From a methanogenic archaeon (GTDB lineage: Archaea; Thermoplasmatota; Thermoplasmata; Methanomassiliicoccales; Methanomethylophilaceae), in the NCBI GenBank assembly GCA_902763685.1, contig CACWTF010000004.1, forward strand, positions 1 through 56,414: a DNA stretch of 56,414 bases, read 5' to 3'. The first letter of the stretch is position 1. Every line of letters begins with the position of its first letter. This document shows, one piece after another, positions 26,839-35,161 of this stretch. The notes beneath the pieces are model-generated. The model did not search any database and was not told where the DNA came from. It saw only the letters and a list, made by a program, of their open reading frames with translations. The translations under genes were made by a program, and so were the position numbers.

Positions 26839-27171
26839 TCAGACCTCGTCGAAGTCGACGGAATTGCTGCCGCACTTCTTCGCCAGGCCCTTGGAAATCA
26901 TGCCCTCCTCCAGCCAGCAGGCGTTGAACACGGCCGGCATGGCAAGGCATTCATAGCACACGTTGCCGCGGACCTCAGGGGTCATGATCTTCCCGTTGTA
27001 GATGTCGAGGATGTCGTCGGAGGACACACCGTCCTTCAGGGCGTCGCCGAGCTGCTGGAGCTTGTCGCAGTTGGAAACGATTACTATATCGTCCCCGCCC
27101 TCGCGGTGTGTGGCGGTGATCCTGCAGGTCTTGTCGCAAACACGCATGTTGACATTGACAGTGGTGCTCAT
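26839..27171 (-). CDS. Small Cys-containing conserved protein (DUF6951-like)
   Basis: 110 residues from ATG 27171 (MSTTVNVNMRVCDKTCRITA). Six or more cysteines, including CDKTC near the start, NCDKL, CYECLAMP and FNACWLEEG, then LAKKCGS. The pattern resembles the small methanogen/anaerobe family DUF6951, but I recall it only loosely. A thiol or metal role is suggested by the cysteines; function unknown. Confidence 0.65.
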   Translation of the reverse strand: MSTTVNVNMRVCDKTCRITATHREGGDDIVIVSNCDKLQQLGDALKDGVSSDDILDIYNGKIMTPEVRGNVCYECLAMPAVFNACWLEEGMISKGLAKKCGSNSVDFDEV

Positions 27172-27438
27172 GAAAAACATATCGCACTGAACGCATATAT
27201 GCTGGATAGTTTCCGAGAGGAAACCGGCCGGTTACTGCAGACGACCTGAACCATGGCCGACGGGGTTTCGGCCCCCTGAAGCCCCCTGAAACGCACCATA
27301 GCATTTTTTGAACGATTCTACGATGAATTCATCGTGAAAAAACGATGTGCCAGATTACAGAAATCTTTCGTAAATTTCGATTACTGGTATTTTTCATAAT
27401 TTCGTATAATATAATATATCTGGCACATCTGTTATTTA
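27172..27438. other. AT-rich 267-bp gap with palindromes
   Basis: Between the Cys protein gene and the broken antitoxin. It contains a direct repeat GCCCCCTGAA (27271-27280 and 27281-27290), a perfect 16-bp palindrome ACGATGAATTCATCGT (27320-27335) and the inverted-repeat element below. No protein gene is convincing here; the toxin partner expected next to a RelB antitoxin is absent. Confidence 0.6.
27344..27429. repeat. 86-bp AT-rich element bounded by 12-bp perfect inverted repeats
   Basis: GATGTGCCAGAT (27344-27355) and ATCTGGCACATC (27418-27429) are exact reverse complements. The 62-bp interior is almost all A/T, in sharp contrast to the GC-rich genes around it. Size and form recall a MITE or an excision scar, but I see no target-site duplication and no second copy in the window. 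Confidence 0.55.
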
Positions 27439-27722
27439 TCAGGATTTGGCAGAGGGTTCGAATTTACTGTCCGTGGTCTCCAATTTCTCCAAAAGTATCT
27501 CCAAAGCCTTCTCTTTGGACAGTTTCGCTCCCGGGGCCCTGACCTCGAAAGGAAGACCTCCGACGTTCAGGGATTGCTGAATGAACAGGTTGACCGCTCG
27601 GTAAGAGTGAGACCGCATGAAGCGAACAGGTCCTCCGCAGCCGATTTAACCTCCTGATTAAGACGGATCTGGAATACGGCGTTCTTCGGGGAGGTAACTG
27701 TGTTGTCATTACCGACTGTCAT
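27439..27722 (-). pseudogene. RelB/DinJ-family antitoxin with a frameshift
   Basis: From ATG 27722 the frame gives KNAVFQIRLNQEVKSAAEDL then FASCGLTLTE, the ribbon-helix-helix lead of RelB/DinJ antitoxins, then hits a stop after RSTCSFSNP. One base is missing near 27599-27600: in the other frame the protein continues VNLFIQQSLNVGGLPFEV, then RAPGAKLSKEKALEILLEKL, ending at TGA 27439-27441, exactly as in the family. A TATA box sits in the right place. No RelE/YafQ toxin gene is adjacent. Either a decaying orphan antitoxin or a single-base sequence error. Confidence 0.8.
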
Positions 27723-27740
27723 GCTTTTGTAATAGTGTTA

Positions 27741-27750
27741 TCATATATTT
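27741..27750 (-). promoter_or_regulatory. TATA box of the antitoxin gene
   Basis: Minus-strand AAATATATGA, centred 25 bp before ATG 27722, so the transcript would be leaderless. The intact promoter shows the gene was recently expressed or still is. Confidence 0.5.
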
Positions 27751-27905
27751 GTACATATTGAATCATTACAAATCGTCGATTTACATAGATGAAGGACCTG
27801 ATATAGATAGGTGAAGAAGAACAGTAATCTGCCCTAAAATGGGGCGTTTGTGAGGCACAGCGCTTACGCTGATCCGCTAGTTATGATGATAATCCGACCG
27901 GACCT

Positions 27906-28592
27906 TCAGTTGTTGCCGACAGTCTCTTCAGCGGACTGAATGCACTTGGTGAGCACGGAGTACGCGTTGATCATATCCGGCTCGTTCACGATGAAGATGG
28001 TATCCGTGTGGCAGCTGACGGTCTCCTCAAGGTTGATTCCCGCATCGGAGAGGTTGGTGATGAGGTAGGCGATGACACCTGCGGTATCGACAATCTTCTC
28101 CGGGGACTTGACGACGATCTCCACCAGGTTCTCCCTGATCTTGATGAGGTTGAACCTTCCGACGGTGTCGATGACCCTGTCCTTGAGCATCCTGTCGGCA
28201 ATGATGGTGACGGCGGATGCCGACTGCACGCACTGCATGATTGAGTTCTCGTTCCACATGTCCTTGAACAGGTTGTCCATCTTGTGCAGGACGGTCCAGT
28301 CGTTCTTGGCGGTGACGATGCAGGTCTTGGTCCTCATCTCGAGTCTGCTGTCCTTGAGGATGGAGAGGATGCTGAGCTCGTGATCGGTGGTCACGCTGAG
28401 CTTGGAGGCATAACGCCTGCAGGCGATCATGACCGCTTCCTCGTTCTCCAGCTCCAGATCCTTCATGATCATGCGTGCGAGCGAAGAATAGTTGATCAAT
28501 CCCTTGGCAACGCAGTCCTTGATACTGGGGTGTGCGTCGATATAGATTCTGGTCTTCTCTGCGAGACTTTCCCTGGAAGCGGACTCAGCCAT
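27906..28592 (-). CDS. ACT-domain protein, possible amino-acid-responsive regulator
   Basis: 228 residues from ATG 28592. The N-terminal part (about 1-65; AKGLINYSSLARMIMKDLEL, EEAVMIACRRYASKL) looks like a small helical DNA-binding-type domain. The C-terminal half holds a regulatory ACT fold (about 150-228: RENLVEIVVKSPEKIVDTAG, then TNLSDAGINLEETVSC). ACT domains bind amino acids. It lies just downstream of the argCJBD operon on the same strand and has two dyad elements in its own promoter, so control of amino-acid genes, perhaps including itself, is a reasonable guess. Confidence 0.72.
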   Translation of the reverse strand: MAESASRESLAEKTRIYIDAHPSIKDCVAKGLINYSSLARMIMKDLELENEEAVMIACRRYASKLSVTTDHELSILSILKDSRLEMRTKTCIVTAKNDWTVLHKMDNLFKDMWNENSIMQCVQSASAVTIIADRMLKDRVIDTVGRFNLIKIRENLVEIVVKSPEKIVDTAGVIAYLITNLSDAGINLEETVSCHTDTIFIVNEPDMINAYSVLTKCIQSAEETVGNN

Positions 28593-28602
28593 AGAACAAG
28601 AT

Positions 28603-28652
28603 ATACGAAAAAACGTATTTATGTCTTTTTTCAGACATAAATGCTTTAAAAA
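28603..28652 (-). promoter_or_regulatory. TATA box and two dyads before the ACT-domain gene
   Basis: TATA-like CTTTTTAAAGC (minus strand, about 28642-28652) is followed by TTTATGTCT (28618-28626) / AGACATAAA (28633-28641) and by ATACG (28603-28607) / CGTAT (28614-28618), both perfect with T- or A-rich 6-nt spacers. The first dyad could also end argD transcripts. Position between TATA and start suits operator sites. Confidence 0.55.
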
Positions 28653-28678
28653 GTTTGGGAAGGGGTTTGAGTGTCGGA

Positions 28679-29854
28679 TTACTCCAACGCGAGCTTGAAG
28701 TTGACCATGAACACGTCCTTCTGCTCCATCGAGAAGATGAGCGGAGGGATGAGACGCACGGTCTTTCCGTGGGCCACGTTGATCAGGATGTTGTGGTCGA
28801 ACATGAACTTCTTCACGGCTGCCGCAGTGGCCTCGTCCTGGAGTTCCACGCCGATAAGGAATCCCATTCCGCGGACTTCCTTGATCTTGGGGGATTTGAG
28901 GGCCTTTAGCTCTTTCATCCACTGCTCGGATACGCGGTTGACGTTGTCCAGGATGCGGCTGCGGTTGATGATGTCGATGACCGAACATGCGGAAGCGCAC
29001 ACCAGGGGGTTTCCGCCGAAGGTGGTACCGTGGGTGCCGGGGGTCATCACGGATGCGATCTCGTCGGTGGTCATGACAGCCCCGATGGGCATTCCCGCCG
29101 CGAGTCCCTTGGCGGTAGTGATGATGTCGGGGATCACGTCGTAGTGCTCCATACACCACCATTTGCCGGTACGTCCGACTCCGGTCTGGACCTCGTCCAC
29201 GATCATCAGTGCGCCGTAATCGGTACAGAGGTCGCGGACACCCTTGACGAACTCAGGGGTGGCGACGATGACTCCGCCCTCTCCCTGGATGCCCTCGAGC
29301 ATGACGGCCGCGGTATCGCGGTCCATCTGCTCCTTGACGGACTCGAGGTCGTTGTAGGTGTAGTAGTGGAACGCATCGCTGATGAGGGGTTCGAACGAGG
29401 CTTGGTACTTGGTCTGTCCGGTTGCCCCCAGCGAAGCGGAGGTACGTCCGTGGAATCCGTTGAGTGCGGAGAGCACCTTCTTGCGTTTGGTGTAACGGAC
29501 GGCGGTCTTGAGGGCACCTTCGTTCGCCTCGGCTCCGCTGTTGCAGAAGAGACTGCGGGTGATGGAGTCGGGAGTGATGGTGTTAAGGCGCTGTGCCAGC
29601 ATGGCCTGTTCCTCGATGTGGTAGAGGTTGGAAACGTGCACCAGGTGGGAGACCTGGTCACGCATCGCCTTAACCCACTCGGGGTGGGAATGGCCGAGGG
29701 AATTGACCGCTATGCCGGCCACGGTATCGAGGTACTGCTTGCCGTTGGTATCGTAGAGGTAGCAGTTCTCCCCGCGTTCGAAGGCCACGTCCATGCGGCC
29801 GTAGTTGGGGAACAGATACTTTTCTGTAAGGTTCTTGACTGTGTTGAAATCCAT
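28679..29854 (-). CDS. argD: Acetylornithine aminotransferase
   Basis: 391 residues, class III PLP aminotransferase. NSGAEANEGALKTAVRYT (about 105-122) binds the PLP phosphate, LIVDEVQTGVGRTG-type stretch (217-230) holds the ring-stacking acid, and the Schiff-base lysine is K249 in ITTAKGLAAG. HGRTSASLGATGQ is typical of ArgD rather than GABA aminotransferases. It converts N-acetylglutamate semialdehyde to N-acetylornithine using glutamate. Last gene of the argC-J-B-D operon, 4 bp after argB. Confidence 0.92.
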   Translation of the reverse strand: MDFNTVKNLTEKYLFPNYGRMDVAFERGENCYLYDTNGKQYLDTVAGIAVNSLGHSHPEWVKAMRDQVSHLVHVSNLYHIEEQAMLAQRLNTITPDSITRSLFCNSGAEANEGALKTAVRYTKRKKVLSALNGFHGRTSASLGATGQTKYQASFEPLISDAFHYYTYNDLESVKEQMDRDTAAVMLEGIQGEGGVIVATPEFVKGVRDLCTDYGALMIVDEVQTGVGRTGKWWCMEHYDVIPDIITTAKGLAAGMPIGAVMTTDEIASVMTPGTHGTTFGGNPLVCASACSVIDIINRSRILDNVNRVSEQWMKELKALKSPKIKEVRGMGFLIGVELQDEATAAAVKKFMFDHNILINVAHGKTVRLIPPLIFSMEQKDVFMVNFKLALE

Positions 29855-29858
29855 TTTC

Positions 29859-30686
29859 TCACTCTTTCACTATGAGGGTGCCCTTGGGGGCTCCCATTAT
29901 GACATCTTTCACTATGCTCTCGGGGTCGCGTCCGTTCACCATACGGACGGCCTCCGCTCCGGCCAGCACCGCCTTGCGGCAGGCCTCCACCTTGGGGACC
30001 ATGCCGCCGGAAATGGTTCCGTCGGCCAGCAGCTGGTCTATCTCCTTGAATGTGACCCTGTCGATCTTCGACGAGGGGTCGTGGACGTTCTCGAGGATAC
30101 CGGGGACGTCGGTGATGGCGATCATCTCCTTGCAGTGCACTCCGGCGGCGATCCCCGCGGCCATCGTGTCCGCGTTGACGTTCAGGTGCTGCACCTTGTC
30201 TCCCACCGCCTCGGCCCCGATGGGGTAGACGACGGGGATGATGTTCTGGTCCAGCAGGTCGAAGATGGTCTGCTCGTCCACTGATACGACCTCTCCCACG
30301 AGGCCGGGGTCCACGGTGAGTTCCTTACCGTTCTCGACCGCCTTGTAGGGTTTCTTCCTCTCGCATTCGGTACAGAAGTAACCGGGCATGCCGACCGCGA
30401 CCGCTCCCGCGTCGAGGAGGCAGTCCACCAGGTCGGTGTTGATCTTCTTGAGTACCTTCTCGGCAACCTCGAGGCCCGCCTCGTCGGTGATGCGGACGCC
30501 GGCGACCTTCATCGGCTTCATGCCGAGCCTTTCCATCTCCGCGGAGATCTCGGGGCCCCCGCCGTGCACCAGCACGATGGAGTATCCCTCGCGGACGAGG
30601 TCTGCCACCTCATGTGCCAGCTGCCTCATTCCGCCCTTTCCGTCAAGGGCGTTGCCTCCGAATTTGATCAGGTAGATGTTACGCAT
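29859..30686 (-). CDS. argB: Acetylglutamate kinase
   Basis: 275 residues from ATG 30686 (MRNIYLIKFGGNALDGKGG). Amino-acid kinase fold: KFGGNAL at the N-terminus binds ATP phosphate, VLVHGGGPEISAEMERLG (about 49-66) is the substrate glycine loop, and GGMVPKVEACRKAVLAGAE near the C-terminus closes the site. An earlier in-frame start (30728) overlaps argJ and is unlikely. It phosphorylates N-acetylglutamate, the second step of arginine synthesis. Confidence 0.93.
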   Translation of the reverse strand: MRNIYLIKFGGNALDGKGGMRQLAHEVADLVREGYSIVLVHGGGPEISAEMERLGMKPMKVAGVRITDEAGLEVAEKVLKKINTDLVDCLLDAGAVAVGMPGYFCTECERKKPYKAVENGKELTVDPGLVGEVVSVDEQTIFDLLDQNIIPVVYPIGAEAVGDKVQHLNVNADTMAAGIAAGVHCKEMIAITDVPGILENVHDPSSKIDRVTFKEIDQLLADGTISGGMVPKVEACRKAVLAGAEAVRMVNGRDPESIVKDVIMGAPKGTLIVKE

Positions 30687-30696
30687 CTCTACCAAC

Positions 30697-31923
30697 TCAG
30701 GTTGCGTACTCAGCGTTGATGCGGACATAGTCGTAGGTCAGGTCGCATCCCCATCCGACGGCGGATGCGTTGCCTACGCCGAGGTCGAGCTGGAGGATGA
30801 CCTCCTTGTTCTCCATGGCCATCCTTACGACCTCCACGGAGCGCTCGTCCTGGAACACGGGTGCTCCGGAATCCAGGATGTCGACGACCATGTCCCCTCC
30901 CTTGATGGTGAGGTGGACATCGTTGATGCTGAACTTCGCCCCGCTGTTTCCGAGTGCCATCATCACACGTCCGTAGTTGGGGTCGGATCCGAAGATGGCG
31001 GATTTCACCAGGGGGGAGTTGATGACGGTGTGGATGACCTTCTTGGCATCCTCCTTGGTCTCGGCTCCCTTGACCTCGACGGTGATGAGCTTGCTGGCTC
31101 CCTCTCCGTCCATGGCGATGGTGCGGGCGATCTTGGTCACCAGCACGCGCATGGCGTCGATGAAGTTGGGATCCTCGTCGGCGGGCTTACCTCCGGCCAG
31201 ACCGTTGGCCATCATGATGCAGGTGTCGTTGGTGGACTGGTCGCCGTCGACGGAGACCATGTTCATCGTATCGTCCAATACCGCCTGGAAGGTGGGGTAG
31301 AAGGCGGGGGTGAGCACCGCATCGGTGGTGATCATGGAGAGGGTGGTACCGTGGAGGGCCTTAAGGTGGGGGGAGATCATTCCGCTTCCCTTGGAGATCA
31401 TGGAGATGTTCACCAGGGTACCGTCCTCGAGGCGGACGCGGACCGCACATTCCTTCTTGATGGTGTCGGTGGTCATGATGGCCTCGCACATCAGGTTGTC
31501 GAACTCGCGTCCGACGCCGAGGGACTTGCAGGCCTTGCTGATACCGAACTTGATCTTCGGCATGTCCATGAAGCGTCCGATGAGTCCGGTTGACATCACT
31601 CCGACGGTCTTGGGGTCGAGGTTGAGCTCAGCGGCCACGGCTTTCTGCATGGTCTGTGCATCCTCGTATCCGCGGCGTCCGGTGAGGGCGTTGGCGTTTC
31701 CGCTGTTCACGATGACAGCGGAGATCTTCTCCGAGTGGTCGTTCATCATCAGCTGTACGGGTGCGGCCTTCACGTTGTTCGAGGTGAACGCCATGAAAGC
31801 GGTCGCGGGTACCTCCGAGTACAGGAGTCCCATGTCGAGCGAGCGGTATTTCACACCGGAGTGCACACCGGTCGCCTTGAATCCCTGAGGAGTGGTTATT
31901 CCTCCGTCTATTATCTCTACCAT
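30697..31923 (-). CDS. argJ: Glutamate N-acetyltransferase / amino-acid acetyltransferase
   Basis: 408 residues from ATG 31923 (MVEIIDGGITTPQGFKATG). ArgJ is an Ntn-type enzyme that cuts itself into two chains before a Thr nucleophile; the corresponding region is KGSGMISPHLKALHGTTLSM, with the TTxSMITTDA stretch as the new N-terminus candidate. NSGNANALTGRRG and GDQSTNDT are further ArgJ signatures. It recycles the acetyl group from N-acetylornithine to glutamate, so no separate ArgE is needed. Five bp follow argC. Confidence 0.93.
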   Translation of the reverse strand: MVEIIDGGITTPQGFKATGVHSGVKYRSLDMGLLYSEVPATAFMAFTSNNVKAAPVQLMMNDHSEKISAVIVNSGNANALTGRRGYEDAQTMQKAVAAELNLDPKTVGVMSTGLIGRFMDMPKIKFGISKACKSLGVGREFDNLMCEAIMTTDTIKKECAVRVRLEDGTLVNISMISKGSGMISPHLKALHGTTLSMITTDAVLTPAFYPTFQAVLDDTMNMVSVDGDQSTNDTCIMMANGLAGGKPADEDPNFIDAMRVLVTKIARTIAMDGEGASKLITVEVKGAETKEDAKKVIHTVINSPLVKSAIFGSDPNYGRVMMALGNSGAKFSINDVHLTIKGGDMVVDILDSGAPVFQDERSVEVVRMAMENKEVILQLDLGVGNASAVGWGCDLTYDYVRINAEYAT

Positions 31924-31928
31924 TGATC

Positions 31929-32948
31929 TCACACTCCCAGTCCGGGGAAGTCGAGGCCTGCAGCCTCGTCGAGCCCCAGCATCAGGTTCATGTTCTGGAC
32001 GGCCTGTCCGGAGGCACCCTTCATGAGGTTGTCTATCACTCCGAACGCGACGGCGCGTCCGCCGTATGCCTTCGCTCCGACCTGTGCGTGGTTGGATCCC
32101 ACGACGGCACGGATGGAGGGCTCCGGCACGTACTGTACGAAGCGTTCCGCCCCGTACTGTTTCTCGTATACACTGTCGATCTCCTCCTGGGAGACCTCCT
32201 TCTTCATGCGGAAGTAGCAGGAGGATATGATACCGCGGACTATGGGTACCAGATGCGGCACGAACATTATGTCCGATTTGCCGCCTGCGAACATATCGGT
32301 CACCATGGCGATCTCGGGCTGGTGGCGGTGGGTAGCCACGCTGTACGGGATCACCGATTCCCCGCAGGTGGGGTGATGGAGACGCTCCGAGGGCTTCATT
32401 CCCGCCCCGGAAGTACCGCTCTTCCCGTCCACGAACACGTCGGGGTACGCCAGACCGGATTTCATCAGCGGTGCGACCGCCAGGATGGCGGAGGTCGCGT
32501 AGCATCCGGGGTTGGCCACCAGGTCCGCTCCCCTTATCTTGTCACGGAACAGCTCGGGGAGTCCGAACACAGCCTTCTTGAGCCCTTCCGTATCGGTGTG
32601 GGCGGTACCGTACCACTTCTCGTACTCCGCGGGGTCCTTGAGGCGGTAATCCCCGGAGAGGTCGATGCACTTGATGCCCTGTTCGGTGAGTGCAGGGACC
32701 TCGTTCATGGCCACTCCGCGGGGAGTCGCCACCATCACGAAGTCCAGGTCCTTGGTGTCGGAGATCTTCTCGGTGAACTCGATGTCGGTGTATCCTTTGA
32801 GGAAGGTATTCACTGAGGAAACCTTCTTACCGGCGTTGGTACGGGAGGTAAGGGCCGCAAGCTCCACGTCAGGGTGCCTGCACAGGATGCGGGATAGCTC
32901 GCTGCCTGTGTAACCTGTTCCTCCGATGATGCCTACTCTGTATGTCAT
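31929..32948 (-). CDS. argC: N-acetyl-gamma-glutamyl-phosphate reductase
   Basis: 339 residues from ATG 32948 (MTYRVGIIGGTGYTGSEL). NADP-binding GGTGYTG (9-15), catalytic cysteine C149 in LVANPGCYATSA, and the HRHQPEI histidine stretch near 215 match ArgC. It reduces the acyl-phosphate made by ArgB. First gene of the operon, downstream of a TATA box overlapped by an inverted repeat. Confidence 0.94.
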   Translation of the reverse strand: MTYRVGIIGGTGYTGSELSRILCRHPDVELAALTSRTNAGKKVSSVNTFLKGYTDIEFTEKISDTKDLDFVMVATPRGVAMNEVPALTEQGIKCIDLSGDYRLKDPAEYEKWYGTAHTDTEGLKKAVFGLPELFRDKIRGADLVANPGCYATSAILAVAPLMKSGLAYPDVFVDGKSGTSGAGMKPSERLHHPTCGESVIPYSVATHRHQPEIAMVTDMFAGGKSDIMFVPHLVPIVRGIISSCYFRMKKEVSQEEIDSVYEKQYGAERFVQYVPEPSIRAVVGSNHAQVGAKAYGGRAVAFGVIDNLMKGASGQAVQNMNLMLGLDEAAGLDFPGLGV

Positions 32949-32969
32949 TAGATACACCTTTTTTGTGTG

Positions 32970-32999
32970 AACGCCCCAAACTCAGGGGCGTTATAAAGG
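32970..32999 (-). promoter_or_regulatory. argC promoter with overlapping operator-like dyad
   Basis: Minus-strand TATA CCTTTATAA (32991-32999) overlaps the right arm of a perfect inverted repeat, AACGCCCC (32970-32977) / GGGGCGTT (32985-32992), 7-bp spacer. Binding there would block TBP or polymerase, so the arg operon is probably repressed from this site. It does not resemble the bacterial ARG box. Confidence 0.65.
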
Positions 33000-33093
33000 T
33001 GTTGTCTGATTCTAGACACATATTGTCGGATTCGTTACACCGTCTACAGAATTGACCGACTGGCAACGGTTGTACCGCTTACGGACAGAACCG

Positions 33094-33447
33094 TCAGGAT
33101 TCGGATGCGGGGGCCCTGTCCTCTTCCAGATTCATCCCTGCGACACCTCCGAATATGAGGGCCAGGAACAGATAGGAGAAGATCGGCATCGTCGCATCGA
33201 AGAACAGTACGTCAGCTAAAGCGGTACCGCCGACACCGAGACCGATCCACACAGCGTAGCTCGCTCCCACCATCAGTCCCCTGCGGAGACCCATGTTCAG
33301 GGCGAGCGTGGCAACGATACTAAAGAACAGTGCCAGCACCCCGTAGACCATATCGCTCATACCGCTGGAGAGCTTCATGAGGCAGGGCCACAGGGCCTCG
33401 ATGAATCCTCCGAACAGAACCCAGAGCCAACCGCGGTTGAACGCCAA
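33094..33447 (-). CDS. Small multidrug resistance (SMR) transporter, second subunit
   Basis: 117 residues if it starts at TTG 33447, which has GGAGG 8 nt upstream; a GTG at 33459 is an alternative. Four membrane helices: the first has GGFIEALWPCLMKLSSG with the essential glutamate, then YGVLALFFSIVATLALNMGL, SYAVWIGLGVGGTALAD and the fourth. The gene overlaps its SMR neighbour by up to 11 bp. Paired SMR genes usually make heterodimers of opposite topology that export cationic compounds using protons. Confidence 0.85.
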   Translation of the reverse strand: MAFNRGWLWVLFGGFIEALWPCLMKLSSGMSDMVYGVLALFFSIVATLALNMGLRRGLMVGASYAVWIGLGVGGTALADVLFFDATMPIFSYLFLALIFGGVAGMNLEEDRAPASES

Positions 33448-33448
33448 C

Positions 33449-33778
33449 TCAGGCACCTCCCCAGAACTGGAGCCCCACGACACCGACCAGGATCATGAAG
33501 ATGTAGATCACCTTCCGGCGGTTCAGCGAGTCCTTGAAGATATAGTAACCTGTCAGTCCCGTGGTGACAGTACCTATACTGACCCAGACGGAGTAAGCGA
33601 CACTCACGGGGACACCGGCGTCGGTGGCCCATGAGAGGCACATCGGATCGAAGACCATGAAGAAAAGTACCGGGATGCCCCAAAGCAGATTGCCGCTGCT
33701 GTTGTATTTCTTGAGGGCAGCGACCCACACGGGCTCGGTGAGCCCGGCCAATACCATCCACAGAATGGCAAGTTCCAT
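33449..33778 (-). CDS. Small multidrug resistance (SMR) transporter, first subunit
   Basis: 109 residues, four helices. GLTEPVWVAALKKYNSSG (12-29) carries the conserved membrane glutamate E15, and PVSVAYSVWVSIGTVTTG is the third-helix Y-W motif of the SMR family. It is divergent from argG and overlaps the second subunit. No guanidine riboswitch-like structure is visible upstream, so guanidinium export is not supported. Confidence 0.87.
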   Translation of the reverse strand: MELAILWMVLAGLTEPVWVAALKKYNSSGNLLWGIPVLFFMVFDPMCLSWATDAGVPVSVAYSVWVSIGTVTTGLTGYYIFKDSLNRRKVIYIFMILVGVVGLQFWGGA

Positions 33779-33883
33779 GAACGCTCATCCTGGCACTAGT
33801 AATTAAAACTGTCCCGACACTTAATGGCCGTGGATGTTTAACAATTGACAAGATGCCACCTGACCCTCGCGCAGGCGTGGTTA

Positions 33884-33892
33884 TCTATAAAA
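33884..33892 (+). promoter_or_regulatory. TATA box of argG-argH
   Basis: TCTATAAAA, about 28 bp before ATG 33916, giving a nearly leaderless transcript. It shares the 137-bp gap with the divergent SMR pair. Confidence 0.55.
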
Positions 33893-33915
33893 TACTGGAC
33901 GGAATGGGGTAGTGC

Positions 33916-35161
33916 ATGGCTAGCAAAACCGCATCGAAGAAAACCGCCGAGAAGAACGGACGCGACAAGGTCGTCCTCGCATACTCCGGCGGACTCGACA
34001 CATCCGTGGACATCCACTGGCTGAAAGAGAACTACAACGTCGACGTCATCGCCATCTCCGTCAACGTCGGACAGCCCCCCAACGAGGACGACATCGTGGC
34101 CCGCGCCATCAGGAACGGAGCCATCAAGGCAGACTTCTTCGATGTCAGGAAGGAATTCGTCGAGGAGTACGTCTGGCCCCTCGTCAAGGCCAACGGACTC
34201 TACCAGGACATCTACCCCCTCTCCACCGCCATCGCGAGGCCCCTCATGGCCAAGACCCTGGTCAAGATCGCGAAACAGGAAGGAGCGAAGTACATCGCCC
34301 ACGGCTGCACCGGAAAGGGAAACGACCAGGTCAGGTTCGATGCGGGAATCGTCGCCCAGGACCCCGACCTCAAGATCCTCGCACCCCAGCGCGAGTGGGT
34401 CACCTCCAGGGACGAGGAGATCGACTACGCCGCCGAGCACGGCATCGAGATCAAGGCGAAGAAGAGCAGCCCCTTCTCCAGGGACGAGAACCTCTGGGGA
34501 TCCTCCTGCGAATGCGGAGAGCTCGAGGACGCATGGGCCAAACCCCCGGCAGGCGTCTGGATCCACACCGTGGACCCCGAGAAGGCACCCAACACCCCCA
34601 CCTACGTCGAGATCGGATTCGAGCACGGTATCCCCGTCTGCCTCGACGGAAAGAGGATGGACGGAGTGGAACTCATCGAGAAACTCAACAAGCTCGCCGG
34701 AGACAACGGTGTCGGAAGGATCGACCACGTCGAGGACAGGCTCGTCGGTATCAAGAGCCGCGAGACCTACGAGTGTCCCGCAGCAGTCACCATCATCACC
34801 GCCCACAAGGCACTCGAGGCCATGACCCTCCAGAGGGAGGTCCTCGATTTCAAGAGGGGCATCGAGCAGAAGTTCACCAGGATCGTCTACGACGGTCAGT
34901 GGTTCGGCGGACTCAGGGAGCCCATCAACGCATTCATCGACGAGACCCAGAAGTTCGTCAACGGTATCGTCCGCGTCAAGCTCTACAAAGGAAGCGTCAC
35001 CGTCGAGGGAAGGAAATCCCCCACCTCACTGTACGACACCGGCCTCGACCTTCGACCACAAGGCGGCCATGGGATTCATCTACGTGTGGGGACTCCCCGA
35101 CCAGACCGCTGCCAGGGCCCACTCTGGAAAGAAGAAGACCGGCAAATCCAAGAAACAGTGA
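33916..35161 (+). CDS. argG: Argininosuccinate synthase, frameshifted near its 3' end
   Basis: Starts MASKTASKKTAEKNGRD, then VVLAYSGGLDTSVDIHWL (PP-loop motif SGGLDTS). Residues up to SPTSLYDTGL (35046) follow ArgG closely. The original frame then gives DLRPQGGHG and runs on without a stop into argH. Reading from 35048 restores TFDHKAAMGFIYVWGLPDQT, then ends GKKKTGKSKKQ at TGA 35159-35161, the expected ArgG C-terminus. So one extra base or two missing bases lie near 35047. It joins citrulline and aspartate with ATP. The loss of about 39 C-terminal residues would harm tetramer formation if real. Confidence 0.88.

Noticed and set aside
33779-33915. Guanidine riboswitch for the SMR pair
   Set aside because: No ACGR-loop or other guanidine aptamer features are visible; the gap is short and shared with the argG promoter.
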